64,000 nucleotides of DNA from Azolla caroliniana (Eukaryota; Polypodiophyta). This document shows positions 1 through 11,780 of the stretch, piece after piece. The translations under genes and the position numbers were made by a program. Where the stretch lies: positions 15,872,001 to 15,936,000 of the forward strand of contig JBHGNT010000008.1 of the NCBI GenBank assembly GCA_043228905.1, written 5' to 3'. Under the pieces are notes generated by a model. The model did no database searches, was not told the DNA's origin, and was given only the letters and a program-made list of their open reading frames with translations. How positions within the stretch are numbered: position 1 is the first letter of the stretch; each line of letters begins with the position of its first letter.

Positions 1-945
1 GACCTCAGTTATCCGGTCGGGGTGATCAATCAATTCATGGCGCGACCTACCGAGGAGCACCTTCAGTGTGCGCAACGCGTACTGCGATACATAAGTGGCA
101 CTAAGGACCGAGGACTACTATATCGGACCGGTGCAGCCGCGCAGTTAGTTGGCTACACCGATGCTGATTGGGCTGGCAACGCCGCCGATCGCCGATCCAC
201 GTCTGGATACGCGTTCTCCCTCAGGAGTGCCGCGATCACATGGAGCAGTAAGAAGCAGCCGACAGTTGCACTGTCGAGCACCAAAGCTGAGTACTGAGGA
301 GCGGTTGCCGCAACATGCGAAGCCATATGGTTGAAGCGGCTACTTAAGGACCTGCACGTGGAGGTGTTAGATCCGACGACGATCTACTGCGACAACCTCA
401 GCAGCATCCAGCTCGCGAAGAACCCCGTTTTCCACGCACGGACCAAGCACATTGAGGTGCATTACCATTTCGTACGTGAGCGTGTCCTTTCCGGTGAAGT
501 CGAACTTCAGTACGTGCCGACGGATCGGCAGACTGCCGACATCTTCACAAAGCCGCTTGGTCTGGACAAGTTGCGGCAATTCTCAGGTGCGCTCGGGTTG
601 CGTCACCTCGATGTGCCATACTTGAGGGGGAGAACAGTCCCGAACGACCAAGCAAGGCAACAGGAAAGGAGCGGAGACCGCGACACCGAGTCCGAGTCGG
701 TTGACTCGGTTGTCGAGTTCGAGTTCGGATCGGCTGAAGAAGCCGAGGGGAGCAGCCGAAGGAGAGAGCCGATGCCAACCACGCATGGGGGAGATGATGC
801 AATCAAGGACGAGAAGACCGAAGACGAGTTGGAGACAACCAACTCGGACGAGAGCGAAAACCGATCGGAAGTAGCCGAGTCGGTTCGGATGTTTGATTCA
901 GACACGTTGAATCAACCGAGGCCCAAGCGGAAGAAAAGGCAGTAG
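1..945 (+). pseudogene. Ty1/copia pol 3' end: RNase H and acidic tail
   Basis: This is the C-terminal part of a Ty1/copia polyprotein that runs off the left edge. RNase H motifs are visible: GYTDADWAG near 150-175, the SSTKAEY box near 275, then KHIEVHYHFVRERV and DIFTKPLG near 440-560. A TGA at 295-297 interrupts the frame, and the same frame continues open on both sides of it. Relatives in this window have an Arg codon there, so a CGA to TGA change is likely. After about 620 the protein becomes a Glu/Ser-rich tail of no known fold. The adjoining LTR shows that this is the 3' end of one element of the same family as copia H and copia F. Confidence 0.85.
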
Positions 946-1131
946 AAGAAGTGTCGACACCGCAACAACAGAAGAGCTGATAAGGGTCACATGAGCAGAC
1001 AAGCCGACCGTAAGGGTCGAAGCGCGTAGAGTCGAACAGGTCGAGGAGCGCGAGCAAGGCGTGAAGCGAGGAGGAACCGGAGCTGTGAGCCCGAGGATCC
1101 CGAAGCGCCTTGAGTTGAGCTTGAGGGGGAG

Positions 1132-1513
1132 TGTTGAGAGACAACCTCAACATCGGCCGGATCGGCTGAAGAAGCCGAGGACCGGATCGGTTGGGACCGA
1201 TCGGTTAGGCTGAGTGCGTAAACCGGGAGGTCGTTAGGAAAGATATTCCGTGAGGAATATATTTGGGAGTTAGTGTAGGAGCTCTTGATGAGCATTGAAG
1301 CACTGTCAGTACTTCGGTCAGTCCTTCTAGGACTTGTATAAAAGTGTTCACTGAGCACGTCTTATGTACAGACTAAGTATTATTGTTGAATATAGTTCTT
1401 GTGTTCTCTCTCTGTCTCTCCCGCGTATACTGCGTAAGCTCAAGCTCCCCATTAAACCTGAGTTTTCTTCCTTCTGTTCGGTCTTATACTTGCTTCCGCA
1501 CGTTACTTTTTAT
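1132..1513 (+). repeat. 3' LTR of copia element 1
   Basis: The LTR starts TGTTGAGAG directly after the polypurine tract TTGAGGGGGAG (1121-1131). A TATA box (TATAAAAG) lies near 1337, followed by CACTGAGCACG. The end is placed by comparison with the related LTR at 47944-48370, which ends TTTTACA; here the last bases have decayed, so the right boundary is uncertain by a few bases. Confidence 0.75.
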
Positions 1514-1853
1514 AATAAGTACATGAACATAAAACACAATCGAGGTATTGACCTCTTACTCACACAACACAAATCACATATCAAATACATGGCAATGGAG
1601 GTATTGACCACATATACATATGTAACATATGTGCGCTTTATAAAACCAAAGGATTACCACTACAACATAATTGAATCATTGAAATGATTACATAATGACA
1701 TAAACATGATTAGAATGGGAGAAGAAAGAATAGAAAAAAAATTAAGGGAAGTACCAAAGTTCCTTTGTTGATGCGTTTTTGGATCACGCTTGAATGAACG
1801 TCGATCAATCACCATCTAAAGTCAAAACACAACAAAAGAAACATTAGAAAAAA
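1514..1853. other. No feature seen
   Basis: AT-rich DNA with short imperfect repeats of GAGGTATTGACC (about 1541 and 1595). No coding signal seen. Confidence 0.4.
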
Positions 1854-2240
1854 TGTTGGGACATCAACTGTTAGAGCTTAATTCTAATGTAAACAAAAGA
1901 TAAAGAAATATAAGATAGGTATATAAAGAAGAGAGAGAAGGAAGGGTGCTGATCCACTTGACCACCCCCGAGAGAAGGGATCAAGACGGACTTGAGCCTC
2001 GATCGGCGTCTCATACCATCGCCTTGGCATCGAGTCATACCTAGTACTAGCGCACTTCCTACAAGAGTTTGATCACCACAAGCTCATAGTCTAGACGTAG
2101 TCAAATGATGTGTCTAATGAGGGTAGCTAGGCCTCATATTTATAGCCGGGCCTAAGGCCCCCAAGCAAGTTCACACTTGGCCCTTATGGGTTGTCCCAAT
2201 TCCTAGGATTAAAAGTAATCCTCCCTTCTTTACACTGTCA
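1854..2240 (-). repeat. LTR-like fragment
   Basis: Read on the minus strand, this has a TATA-like box (CTATAAATATGAGG, about 2135-2150) and a 3' end at 1854 reading GTCCCAACA, the usual CA terminus of copia LTRs. The other end is not defined and no primer-binding site follows, so a solo or truncated LTR is the best reading. It is weakly supported. Confidence 0.3.
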
Positions 2241-2579
2241 TTTAACCCTCACACTTTATGGTCATGCCAGTAATACTCACCCTCTCAAAGTTTCACTTGT
2301 ATATCAAGTATGTTTGAGTTCAATCGCATGGTAAGGCTTGGTTTGATAAACCTACAAAATGTTCTCCCGAAGTGAAGTCACATAGGTAGATCATTGTCTT
2401 TAGGATAGTGCACACAAAGTTTCATTCACTTCTTGGATATGATTATATTTGGCGACAGGCAATTGCAATGCCTACTCTTTGTGGTTTGTGTTGGGGAATT
2501 GGCATTAGAGGAACCAAGGAAAGATTGGTTTATATGATGGTAAGAAATCAATACCAACACTGCACACCAATGACGTATA
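2241..2579. other. No gene seen
   Basis: No convincing coding or repeat structure. A 60-codon open frame near 2408-2590 has no recognisable family. Confidence 0.3.
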
Positions 2580-2872
2580 TCATAAGGTGATTGAAGACAG
2601 AGGCCTGGCCGGTGATCAAAGTTTCTGGCAAATTACCCATTGTAGACAATCGTGGGCAACAAGTTCCAGATGTATGGTGGCATTCTAATCCTCTATATTC
2701 CGTGCGGAAATGTTTATTGGGGGGGGTTTGAAGAGTGATCGAGGAGGATGCGAGGCATATATTCGTGGCATGCCCAATGGCAAGGGCAATCTGGGTTGTT
2801 GTTATGTCCTATAACTTTGGGCATTCATTGTTAACCATGGACATCTTTGGTGATTCACTATGAGAGGGTTTA
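2580..2872 (+). pseudogene. LINE reverse-transcriptase C-terminal (zf-RVT-like) remnant
   Basis: Broken frames translate to pieces typical of the zinc-binding region that follows the reverse transcriptase in plant L1-type elements: a W-x-x-N-P-L-YSVRK segment near 2680-2710 and, after a shift, EDARHIFVACPMARAIW near 2745-2795. The second matches the E-x-x-x-HLF-x-x-C-P-x-A-x-x-W pattern of the family. No upstream RT domain is present, so this is a short decayed scrap. Confidence 0.55.
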
Positions 2873-3033
2873 GTCCTCTCTGTCTCTGTCTCTTGGTCTC
2901 TGTTTCTATTATCATTTTTGGAAGAATAGGATAGTCAGGCCTTCTGGTTCAATACAATGCATAACATACATTTGCACACACAGAAGAGAGAGAGAAAGAG
3001 AGATTGAATGATCCTTTCCTTCTTGTGGGCGAT

Positions 3034-4700
3034 ATGAGGATAGGTTTGCGTGCCTTGGGTCATGCCTTTTCACAGAGGAGCAGAGCAATCTCACACAATG
3101 CACCCAAGAGGCTCTCATCACCATCATCATCATCACCATGTTCTTCTTCTTCTTCCTCTCATGATGATGTGGAAACTGTCTTCTCCCATTTGGTGGCCAC
3201 CAAAGTATCAGAGGGACCTGTGAGAGATGCCCTGGTGGAGCTTAAGAGATCCCTAAATTCGGTCAAAGATTCCTGGCAAGAGATCGATACCGTCTTATCT
3301 CGCAATGCTTCTTCTATACTTCACCAACCTCGGCAATGGATTCTTCTGCTGGAGCTTCTCCGCTCGAGCGCCCGCCCTTCGCTTGCTATCAAGGTATACT
3401 TTTCTCATGATATATCACTCTGGTTTTATCCTCATATGTATACATACATATATGTATGTATAGGAAGAAGGTGCCCCGCATATCAAGTTATTTCATTTTA
3501 GTTTTGTTTACCTACAGCCTGAATAGGAAAAGCTAGAGTAATTTTGTAAATTTACTCAGAGTTTATGCTTTCCTTTCAATTTCTCTTTAGGCCTTCGAAT
3601 GGAAGAAGAAACAGAGTAATGTCACATTTCTGCCTGAAGAATATGCGCTGATTCTCCGGTTAGCTGGGAGAATGGGCAAGCTGCAAGTTGTCAAGGATTT
3701 GTACTCAGAAATGCAGGGTAGAGGTGTAGAGAAGACGATTGAAGTCGAGAACGCGTACATGTTTGCTCATGCATATGATACTCTGCATTGTGATTGTGAA
3801 GAAGCCTTGAAAGTCTTTGAACGCCTTAGAGAGAAGAGTAGTAATGATGTGAAGCCCGACATCGTGAGTTACAATGTAGCATTATCTTGCTATAGCAAGC
3901 TTAAGCACCTTCAGTTCCTCGAGAAGACGTTCAAAGATATGGTAGAAGAAGGGTATTCTCCCTCGGTGGAGACCTATAATTGCCTCATGTTGGCGTATCG
4001 GCGCCTTGGCATGTGGTGGAGGATGGAAGAGGTCTTTTGTATGATGAGAGACGCCTTGAAGAAGCCGAATGGCCTCACATTTAGCACTCTTATAAGGGGG
4101 TATGCCTCCGCAGGGTTGCTCGATCGGATGGAGAGTGTATATGGAGAGATGCTCAGACGGGGCATCCCGTTGCGGTCCAGTACCGCAGAAGCCATGGTTT
4201 CGGCTTATCGTAAAGTGAAAGAATTCTCCAAGATGGAGAATGTATTGTTTAGTATTAAGGCTAAGCGTTACCAATTGAGCATGAAGAAGTTAATGGTTCA
4301 GAGCCATGCCTCCAACAATCACATTCCTGAGATGGAGAGACTGGTTGATGAGGCAATCACGAATGCCGATGTTCCCTTTTCTCCTGATCTAGCATTGATT
4401 GTTCTTAAAACTTATTTCAAGAAATGTGAGCATGAGAAGCTTGAGAGTTTCATACAAAAGGCTGAATCATGTGGTTGGAATTTGAATCGTTCTATATATA
4501 ACACTTTGATCTATCTCTATGGCAAGGATTGCCAATATGACAAGATGGAAGGATATTTCGAAAGGTTGAGTGTTTCAAAATGCCAACCAAACTTGAGGAC
4601 GTTTCAAATCATGGTCAGATCATATAAAAAATCAAATCGAGACGATGCTGTTCAAAGTGTCTTATGTAGGATGAAAGCTGCTGGTTTTGATTGTTTATAG
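3034..4700 (+). CDS. P-class pentatricopeptide repeat (PPR) protein, two exons
   Basis: I read exon 1 as 3034-3393 and exon 2 as 3591-4700, with a 197-bp GT-AG intron in phase 0 (donor AAG|GTATAC, acceptor TTTAG|GCC). This gives about 489 residues. The start is the first in-frame ATG at 3034; an open stretch from 3004 lacks an ATG. The first 45 residues are rich in Arg and Ser with a poly-Ser run, consistent with an organelle transit peptide. From about residue 135 to the end there are eight to nine degenerate 35-residue helical-pair repeats (for example VSYNVALSCYSK, ETYNCLMLAYRR, LTFSTLIRGYAS, SIYNTLIYLYGK). No E, DYW or other C-terminal domain follows, which fits the P class. Such proteins bind organelle RNA and act in its processing, stability or translation; the target cannot be read from the sequence. 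The frame is intact. Confidence 0.88.
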
Positions 4701-5925
4701 AGAAGTGGAGTAATGCCTTCATAAGCTTTTCCACATTAACCGCTGAGCAGGATATTGTGCTTATATGCAAGGTTGGGGTTTCTTAATATGTAAAAACCAG
4801 AGGCATGTTCATCGACTTATGTAGCCAGAAAGAAAGAATCGATTAAAAAATTGGAGAGGCAAATTTGTCGAGATTTTATTGTATGCATTGAGGATAGATT
4901 GATTCAAAACAAACAGATATATGTACACAGTTTTATGTAGATGTGGAGCTTAATTGATCAAAAGTCAACCTGATTGTACATTCAGTGCCTGTCCTTCCAT
5001 GGCTTTATTGAAAATTTCCTCTTTTCATTTCCTCTTAATGTGCATGATGTATAGATGCAGGAGTCGGGGTATATGAATTTCTTTTATTCGTATTGTGAAA
5101 AAATGGATTTCGATGATGATTCCAATATGATGTGAATCTCATCCGAAATACGACCGACCATTGACTTCTGATGGGAAAACGGCAAGGTTGTGAACAGCTT
5201 CATATGATACCATTGATGCCCTCTATTATTGTGGTTTCCATTACAGCATTATTTACAAATAACTGGGTTTGGAAATTTTTATATGTGATGCCAGAATGGA
5301 GACCACAAGTTAAATAATACAATTGCTTTCTCAAGAAACCGAAAAAGTGAATCAATGTAATCTAAAATTGTCATCAAAAGGCAAACGGAAGTATTTGATA
5401 GATCTAGAAACTGAATAATGCTAGAACCATTATCAGTTAATTGAAATCTTGTGAAATTCTGACATGGTGTCAGCTAAAAGCTAGACACCTGTTGAGCTAT
5501 ATATATATATATTGCAATATACAGAGTCCATAACCACTGATCTTTCTAAAAATGGTTATGGGTGGTAAAGCTGTATATTAATATTTTCAGAATCTTGGTT
5601 GCCTTGTGTGAAGAAAGCTATAATATATCTGAAGTGAGTGACAAGATAAGAGTCCAAAACATTATTTTACTAGAATAAATACACAATTTGGCACTGGAAT
5701 GAAATATTCTAGGATATGGCACCTAAGGATCAAAGAGAAAAAACAACCAGTATCTATATAGATAGTTCAAGACCTATGACTCTGTCACACAAACTCAAGT
5801 TTCTTTAATTGGAGGGGAGGATCCTCCCCCCCTCACTCTCTATTTGACCATCCTCTCCTCCCCTCTCTATTTGACCTTCGAAGACAAAGACGAAGACGAA
5901 AATAGAGTGTATCTATCTATCTATC
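4701..5925. other. PPR 3' flank and intergenic DNA
   Basis: AT-rich, with no coding signal. It holds short microsatellites: (AT)n near 5499-5513, a pyrimidine-rich CCTCCCC stretch near 5822-5875, and (TCTA)n at about 5911-5930. Confidence 0.5.
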
Positions 5926-5933
5926 TATATAAC

Positions 5934-6554
5934 TAGCGATGGGCTTGGCTCAGTTTGGTTTCAGGCAGGTTTGGTTTCCTTGCCTTGAAACCAAACCGAA
6001 CTGAACCAAACCATTTATATAAAACAAACACCAAACCAAATCGTTTATGAACTTTTAAGTCATTAAACCAAACCATTTAAGAAAAGGTAAACCAAATTAT
6101 TTAAACCAAAACCGTTTAAGGAAAATTTGAAACCAAACTGAGCTATTTAATAAAAAGTTTAAACCTAACCATATTTAAGCCAAATTAATTACAAAATTAA
6201 ATAAATAAAATATATTAAATTAAATAAGCATTTATGTTAAAATAAATAGACAAATAAGTATGAATTAAGCCATTAGATTAAATAAACATTTAAGTTAAAT
6301 GAATTAAATCAATAAAAAACATTAATTAAACCATTAAATTACATAAAAAAGTTAGCCCAAAAACCTATAAACCTTTAAACCAAACCACTTAAACCTATAA
6401 ACCGATAATCCCCAATTTCAAAACCAAACTGAGCCATTTATTAATAATTAAAACCAAACCAAACCAAACCATTTAATTATTTTGGAACTTATAAACCTTT
6501 AAAACATGGCTTAACAGTTTGGTTCGGTTCAAGTTGAAATCGGGCCCATTGCTA
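5934..6554. mobile_element. hAT-like MITE, 621 bp
   Basis: Terminal inverted repeats TAGCGATGGGC (5934-5944) and GCCCATTGCTA (6544-6554) match at 10 of 11 positions. They are flanked by an 8-bp target duplication, TATATAAC (5926-5933) and TATATAGC (6555-6562), 7 of 8 identical. Eight-bp duplications and short TIRs are hallmarks of hAT transposons. There is no open reading frame. The interior consists of variants of AAACCAAACCGTTTAA, so it is a non-autonomous element dominated by a simple repeat. Confidence 0.75.
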
Positions 6555-6562
6555 TATATAGC

Positions 6563-7392
6563 ATCATTTATGTATTCAAAGAAAATTATCTAGTGAGCAT
6601 TGACTAAATGTTTCCAAGTAGGGTATTATTGGGAAGTTTATTAAACATTAGATGTATAAAGAGCATTGATGAAACATAATTACAATCTAATTCAAGAAGA
6701 AAGAGTTGGGGTATTATAAGAAACTTTGTGAGAAATTAGGAGTATAGCAAGCACTGACCTAACATATCTACAATGTGTTTTAGAAAGAAGAGTTCGTGGA
6801 TTACTGGGATGTTCAACAATACAAGATGTCTCTTCCTATTCTGTTCTATTGTTTGGGATTGTATTCATAAATTGATTCCAACATAAGCATAAATTAACCG
6901 ATTATACTTTCCTATAGTTGTTTTTCAGCAAAACTATAGTCTTTTGAAATACAATCAATTGTCATTTTTAACCTGAACTTAAATTGATACAAAAAAACCT
7001 GATTCCATAACAAAGTAATCAAACAATACTTCTAACTGTTCAATATCAATCAAGTGTCGATTTAAATAACATAAATCAATAAAAGCTTTCTATAAATGAA
7101 GTGATTCCACACCTATATATATCAATCATGGCTTGCTCAATACCTGCAAGATGCACTATCGTTACACGTTATTACAAAAGCTACGCTGGTCTGCAATCAC
7201 AGGATCAATAGCAAAATGCCCCGCTTCCCCCACTAGTTCTGGAGAATAATTCAAACGACTTGACGACGATGGAAGACTACCTATCTCAATAAAAACTGGA
7301 TTCTCTGGATGGTTTATAAAATCCACAATGCGTCATTGATACTAAACCTCCTTTGTATCCCAATCATAGAATAAGTCCTTAAATCATTCTAG
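6563..7392. other. Intergenic DNA with degenerate repeats
   Basis: About three imperfect copies of a unit of 80-100 bp containing GAGCATTGA and GGGTATTAT-GAAGTTT lie at roughly 6595-6840. The rest is AT-rich and includes the likely 3' UTR of the Rab7 gene (minus strand). Confidence 0.4.
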
Positions 7393-10300
7393 TTAACATT
7401 CACATGTTGATGTCCTTCGGGTTGGCGTTCCTGACACATCTATCGTTTCAGGAATGTATCTGAAATCCACATCAAATTTGTGAGGACAAATTTGAAAATT
7501 ATGATAAAAGACACAATAATCACTAGTAAGGTAAATTGATTGCTATTCTTTATCTACATACAGAAATTAATTCATAAGAGTATGAAAGAAAAAGCCTTGT
7601 GAAGCAAGAACTTCCACAACAAAGCATTTACTGAATATTATTCGATGAATAACATTTTATTCATAATATTAAAGAAAATATCTTATGAAGCAAACATCCT
7701 TTTGGCAAAGCATTCATTTAATGTTATTCTTCACTAAATTTTTATTATTAGAGTGGCACTTACATTTCTTCCTCTGTTTCATTTTTCAAAGCATTCTTTG
7801 CGATGCATTGGAAGGCTGCATCAACGTTCAGATCTTCCTTAGCAGAGGTCTCAAAATACGGAATGTTTCCCTTGCTTGCACACCATGCTTTTGCCTTCTT
7901 CTCAGAAACCTATTAAACATAAATGTAAATTAATAATTGAATTCAGAGTGAAAACATAGTCCCATGCATATCATTGGCAATGAGGATGAACGCGGACATA
8001 CCACTCTACTATTACCACTGTCTATATCCACTTTGTTTCCAAGCACCACGAAAGGGAAATTGTCAGGGTCGGAAGGATTTGCCTGAACACAGAACATAGT
8101 TCAATGAATGTAGTTATGCATAGTATATGGAGGGAATTGATAACAGAATGCATATATATACACACACACACATACATACTGCCTACATATTCAGAAACTA
8201 AACTTATAATTTGGGAGATCCCATATTAAATATGATTACACTTTGAATCATTTCACCCAATAGAAAATTTGAGCCTGAGATCATGTTTTGAAATTTTATA
8301 AACAAAGTGAGTGTTCCGATAATACTCACTCTTGCATGCACTAGCAGCGACGGTTTTATCCAGATATGGTTCCAAAATTTTAGAATAGGAATGCCAACAA
8401 AAATTAAAATACAACTTCTCAAGATAAAAGCTCCAAACAGAATGTCATGAAGTCAAGGGCAAAAGTCAACAGTTTGTCAAAGTTTACACACACATGAGAT
8501 CAGGGATGCAAAGCATAACAGTCTATGGTAAAGATAAATGAAAATTGACCTATTAGTACTTATATGCATATCTACAACTTACATACATATTCATGTATGC
8601 GGGGAAACACATATATACCTACACAGATGTCAACATGCCAAATTAACATTATTGCACACTATGCGGATGAGAATAGAAGATTGTACCAACAATCTCATTC
8701 ATGTACTACAAATGCATTATGCATTCAAATAGGGATAGTAATAACATCACAACAATATCACCAATAAACAGACAACGATGGATGTGGACATTTGATATGT
8801 AACCTGCAAAAGGAACTCTTGACGCCAATTCTCTAAATTGTCAAACGACTTCATTGCATTCACGTCATACACAAGAACACAACAATCTGCACCCCGGTAA
8901 AATGCAACTCCAAGGCTCTGAAACCTCTCTTGCCCCGCTGTGTCCCAGATCTGCATCATCCATCACTTTGTTCAAATGTCAAATCACTGAAAATCTAGCA
9001 TATAAGAGTGAAAATACCAAAGAAAGAGGATTTTTAACTATCCTCGTTATACATGACGCCATTTAAATTCCAAAATTACTGAAAATCTAGCTTAAAGTGA
9101 AAACATCAAAGAAAGAATATATCGTCCTAGATGTAAATGAGGTCAAGCATTATCCACCATTTTTCACTCAAAGTGGCCAAATCATTTAAATCCAGCTACA
9201 AAGCAAGAACATGAAAGAAACCAGAAAGAAACCAGAAAGATGTAAATCTCAATTAAATGATGTCAAGCATTATTCACCGTTTCATTAAAAGAAATCTGAA
9301 CCTAAATTCGAAGTGAAAACAATAACAGAAAGAAGATATAATCCCAGATAAGTAAATGAGCATAACCATCATCTGCTAAAAACTGTATCTCAATGTAAAT
9401 GAGGTCAAGCAACATTCACCATTTCATTAAAGGTTCAAAAATGGTTGAAACCTAATTTCAAAGTGAAAACATCAAAGAAAGAAATAATCCCAGACATATA
9501 GATGAGAATATGAACCATCCACCAAAAACTCAATAAAATCATCCTTATAAAAGTAGAAAAAATACCAAAGAAGATATAACAGTAGATATGAATGAAAGCC
9601 AACCTGCATTGTGACTAATCTATCTTCCACTTGAACTTCCTTGGTGAGAAAATCAGCACCAATTGTTGCTTTATATTGATTACTAAACTTCTTGTTGACA
9701 TATCTGGAGTGAAATGAATCAAGGAGGCCAATACTTTCTTCGCAAAAATCTGAGACTGCTTCAATACAGATTTGGAAAGGAAATCCAGCAACCATGTCTT
9801 GAAACTTTAAAAATAGCATAGTTTGGCAAATTTTAGGTTATTAAAGTACGAAAATCTGACGGTAAAAGATATAAAGACGCAAAATAGCACATAATGTCAA
9901 CAAAACTGAGTCTAATAAAAAACATGAAATGTGGAAAAAGAATGAAATGGAAAAGGAGCAAATAAAAATTGCACAGCTTTAATATATTATTACGTGATAT
10001 ATGATTTGAAGAAAGAATTTAAATAAAAACAGAGCCAATTAAGGATACTGATTCATCAAGGAGGTTTTCCCAACCCTGCAGAAAAATTGAAACATATCAG
10101 GAATCTAAAAAAATCAGCCTTTAACAAAGTGACAATACGAAACCTTAATCTATCATATCTTTTGATGTAACTATATAATTTACACCAAACCCCAGTTCAA
10201 CATGAATACATAGACTTTGATGCATTTAAATAAGGTAAAGCAAATAAAACCTACATTTACGTGAATTCATGAATTTCTAAAGCGATTCTAACAGAGAGCA

Positions 10301-10883
10301 AAACAACCCTAAATATTTGAAAGGAATGCAAGCATTGTTTTGAATTTATATAAATAAGCTACAGAAAAAGAAAATGTTGATTCGAAATGAACACATAGAT
10401 CGTGCAACAGAAGAAAGAAACAACTGGTAATCCTAGATTTGATATGAATCCATGAATTTGAGCAAAAGAAACCCTGGATTGAAATGAATACATAGGTCAA
10501 ACAAGAGGGGCAGGAATACTATTAATCCTAGATTTTATGAATCCATGCATTTTCAACCTGAGAAACTCTAGATTGGGAATGCATATATATATATATATAT
10601 ATATGGAAAGAAATCAAGAATTGATACGCCTCCATGGATTTAAGCAAGAAGGAAAAAAAACCCCAGATTTGAAATGATTACATAGGTCAAGCTACAGAAG
10701 GAGAAAAAGACTTAATGAATTATAGAATCTAAATGAATCCATGGATTCAAGCCAAAAAAAGAAAGCACTAGATTGGACAAGATCGATGATCGACGAGATA
10801 GGAAGAAAGAGGGGGAGGAAGAGATCTGACCCGCTGTCTCCGAGGATGATGACCTTGAGCAGGGTTCTTTTGCGAGTGGCCAT
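7393..10883 (-). CDS. RABG3-like: Rab7/RABG3-type small GTPase, seven exons
   Basis: Exons on the minus strand, in order: 10883-10831, 10075-10049, 9703-9604, 8950-8804, 8082-8002, 7909-7764 and 7459-7393. All introns are GT-AG and the spliced frame is 621 nt, giving 206 residues, the normal Rab7 length. Visible motifs: P-loop GDSGVGKTS (residues 15-23), switch [19 protein letters not shown] (62-70), GNKVD, ETSAK and a C-terminal CEC that would be doubly geranylgeranylated. Rab7 proteins cycle between GDP and GTP on late endosomes and the vacuole membrane and direct fusion with the vacuole. The start is [10 protein letters not shown], as in plant homologues. Exon 2 is only 27 nt and encodes most of the P-loop end. 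I see no stop or frameshift, so it looks functional. Confidence 0.93.
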
Positions 10884-11000
10884 GGCGATCTCGAGGCGAG
10901 GCGAGGCGAGGCGAGGAAACACGAGATTGTGCAGGTCTGTCTTTCTCTCTCTCTCTCTCTCTCTTTTTCTGTCTGTCTTGCGTTCTTCGTTTATAAGAAA
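10884..11000 (-). promoter_or_regulatory. Rab7 5' leader and TATA box
   Basis: On the minus strand, TTATAAACG lies near 10998-10990, about 110 bp before the ATG at 10883. The leader contains a (GA)n tract (about 10963-10942) and four GCCTC repeats just before the start codon. Placement of the transcription start is inferred from the TATA box only. Confidence 0.5.
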
Positions 11001-11461
11001 AGAGGCTCTCAGTTTTCCTTAATTACAGAGAATACCCCTGGCCCCAAATTTCACAAAATTTCATTCTCACAATGTGCAGTGTCACCATTTCTTCATATTT
11101 CCATGAGCCTATTGTTAAAAACACTCTCACTTAATAACTAATTCACACACTCTCGCATTTAATTAAGGGGCGAGACGACACTCTCGATATTTAATATACC
11201 TTTTCTTTTTAGTAACACTCTTTATTACTAGTGGGAAACCTCAAATGTGAGGTGAAAACCCTACATAGAATAAAGAGAAATTTCCATGTGTCGATTAGAC
11301 GCTAAAGAGCTTAGAAGCACTCAAAGTAAAGAGTGTGAATTTGCAGTGTGATGTCTCTAAGTTGCAAGACAATCAAATAGGGATTGCCTGAGGGATTGCT
11401 TAAAGAAGCTAACTTCATGTAGTTGGTTTCGATCAAAGACCTTATTATTGCAGGCCGTCCA
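11001..11461. other. Rab7 upstream region, no gene seen
   Basis: AT-rich DNA between the Rab7 promoter and the first LTR of the nest. No motif other than the presumed upstream promoter region of Rab7. Confidence 0.35.
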
Positions 11462-11780
11462 TGTTGGAGTCTTAGACCATAAGTGCAGAAACAATAACAT
11501 CTATGTTAAGAAGATCACCAAGTTAACAAGTTAAAGCAATATCAAGGAGATAGAGAGGGAGAGAGACAAAGAGGCATACAATGTGACAGTCTTATTCCAA
11601 AAGTTACAAATTACAATACAAGAATGGCACTATCAACATCTACATGAACTAGGTTACAAAGCCAGTTATATACTAACTGGGCTAGGGCAACTGCCCATTG
11701 ACATATTTACATTATTGTCCTAAACCTAGTCTATCCAAAAGGACAGTGTGAATATGACCATTATACACCCGTATTCGACA
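11462..11780 (-). repeat. 3' LTR of copia C
   Basis: On the minus strand it runs from TGTCGAATACGGG to GACTCCAACA, directly after the polypurine tract ACGGGGGGAG (11790-11781). The LTR at 45575-45895 is a close copy in the same orientation. No target duplication could be matched between the outer flanks of the two copies. Confidence 0.75.

Noticed and set aside
3004-3033. Earlier start of the PPR protein at 3004
   Set aside because: The codon there is TTG; the first in-frame ATG is at 3034 and begins an Arg/Ser-rich presequence.
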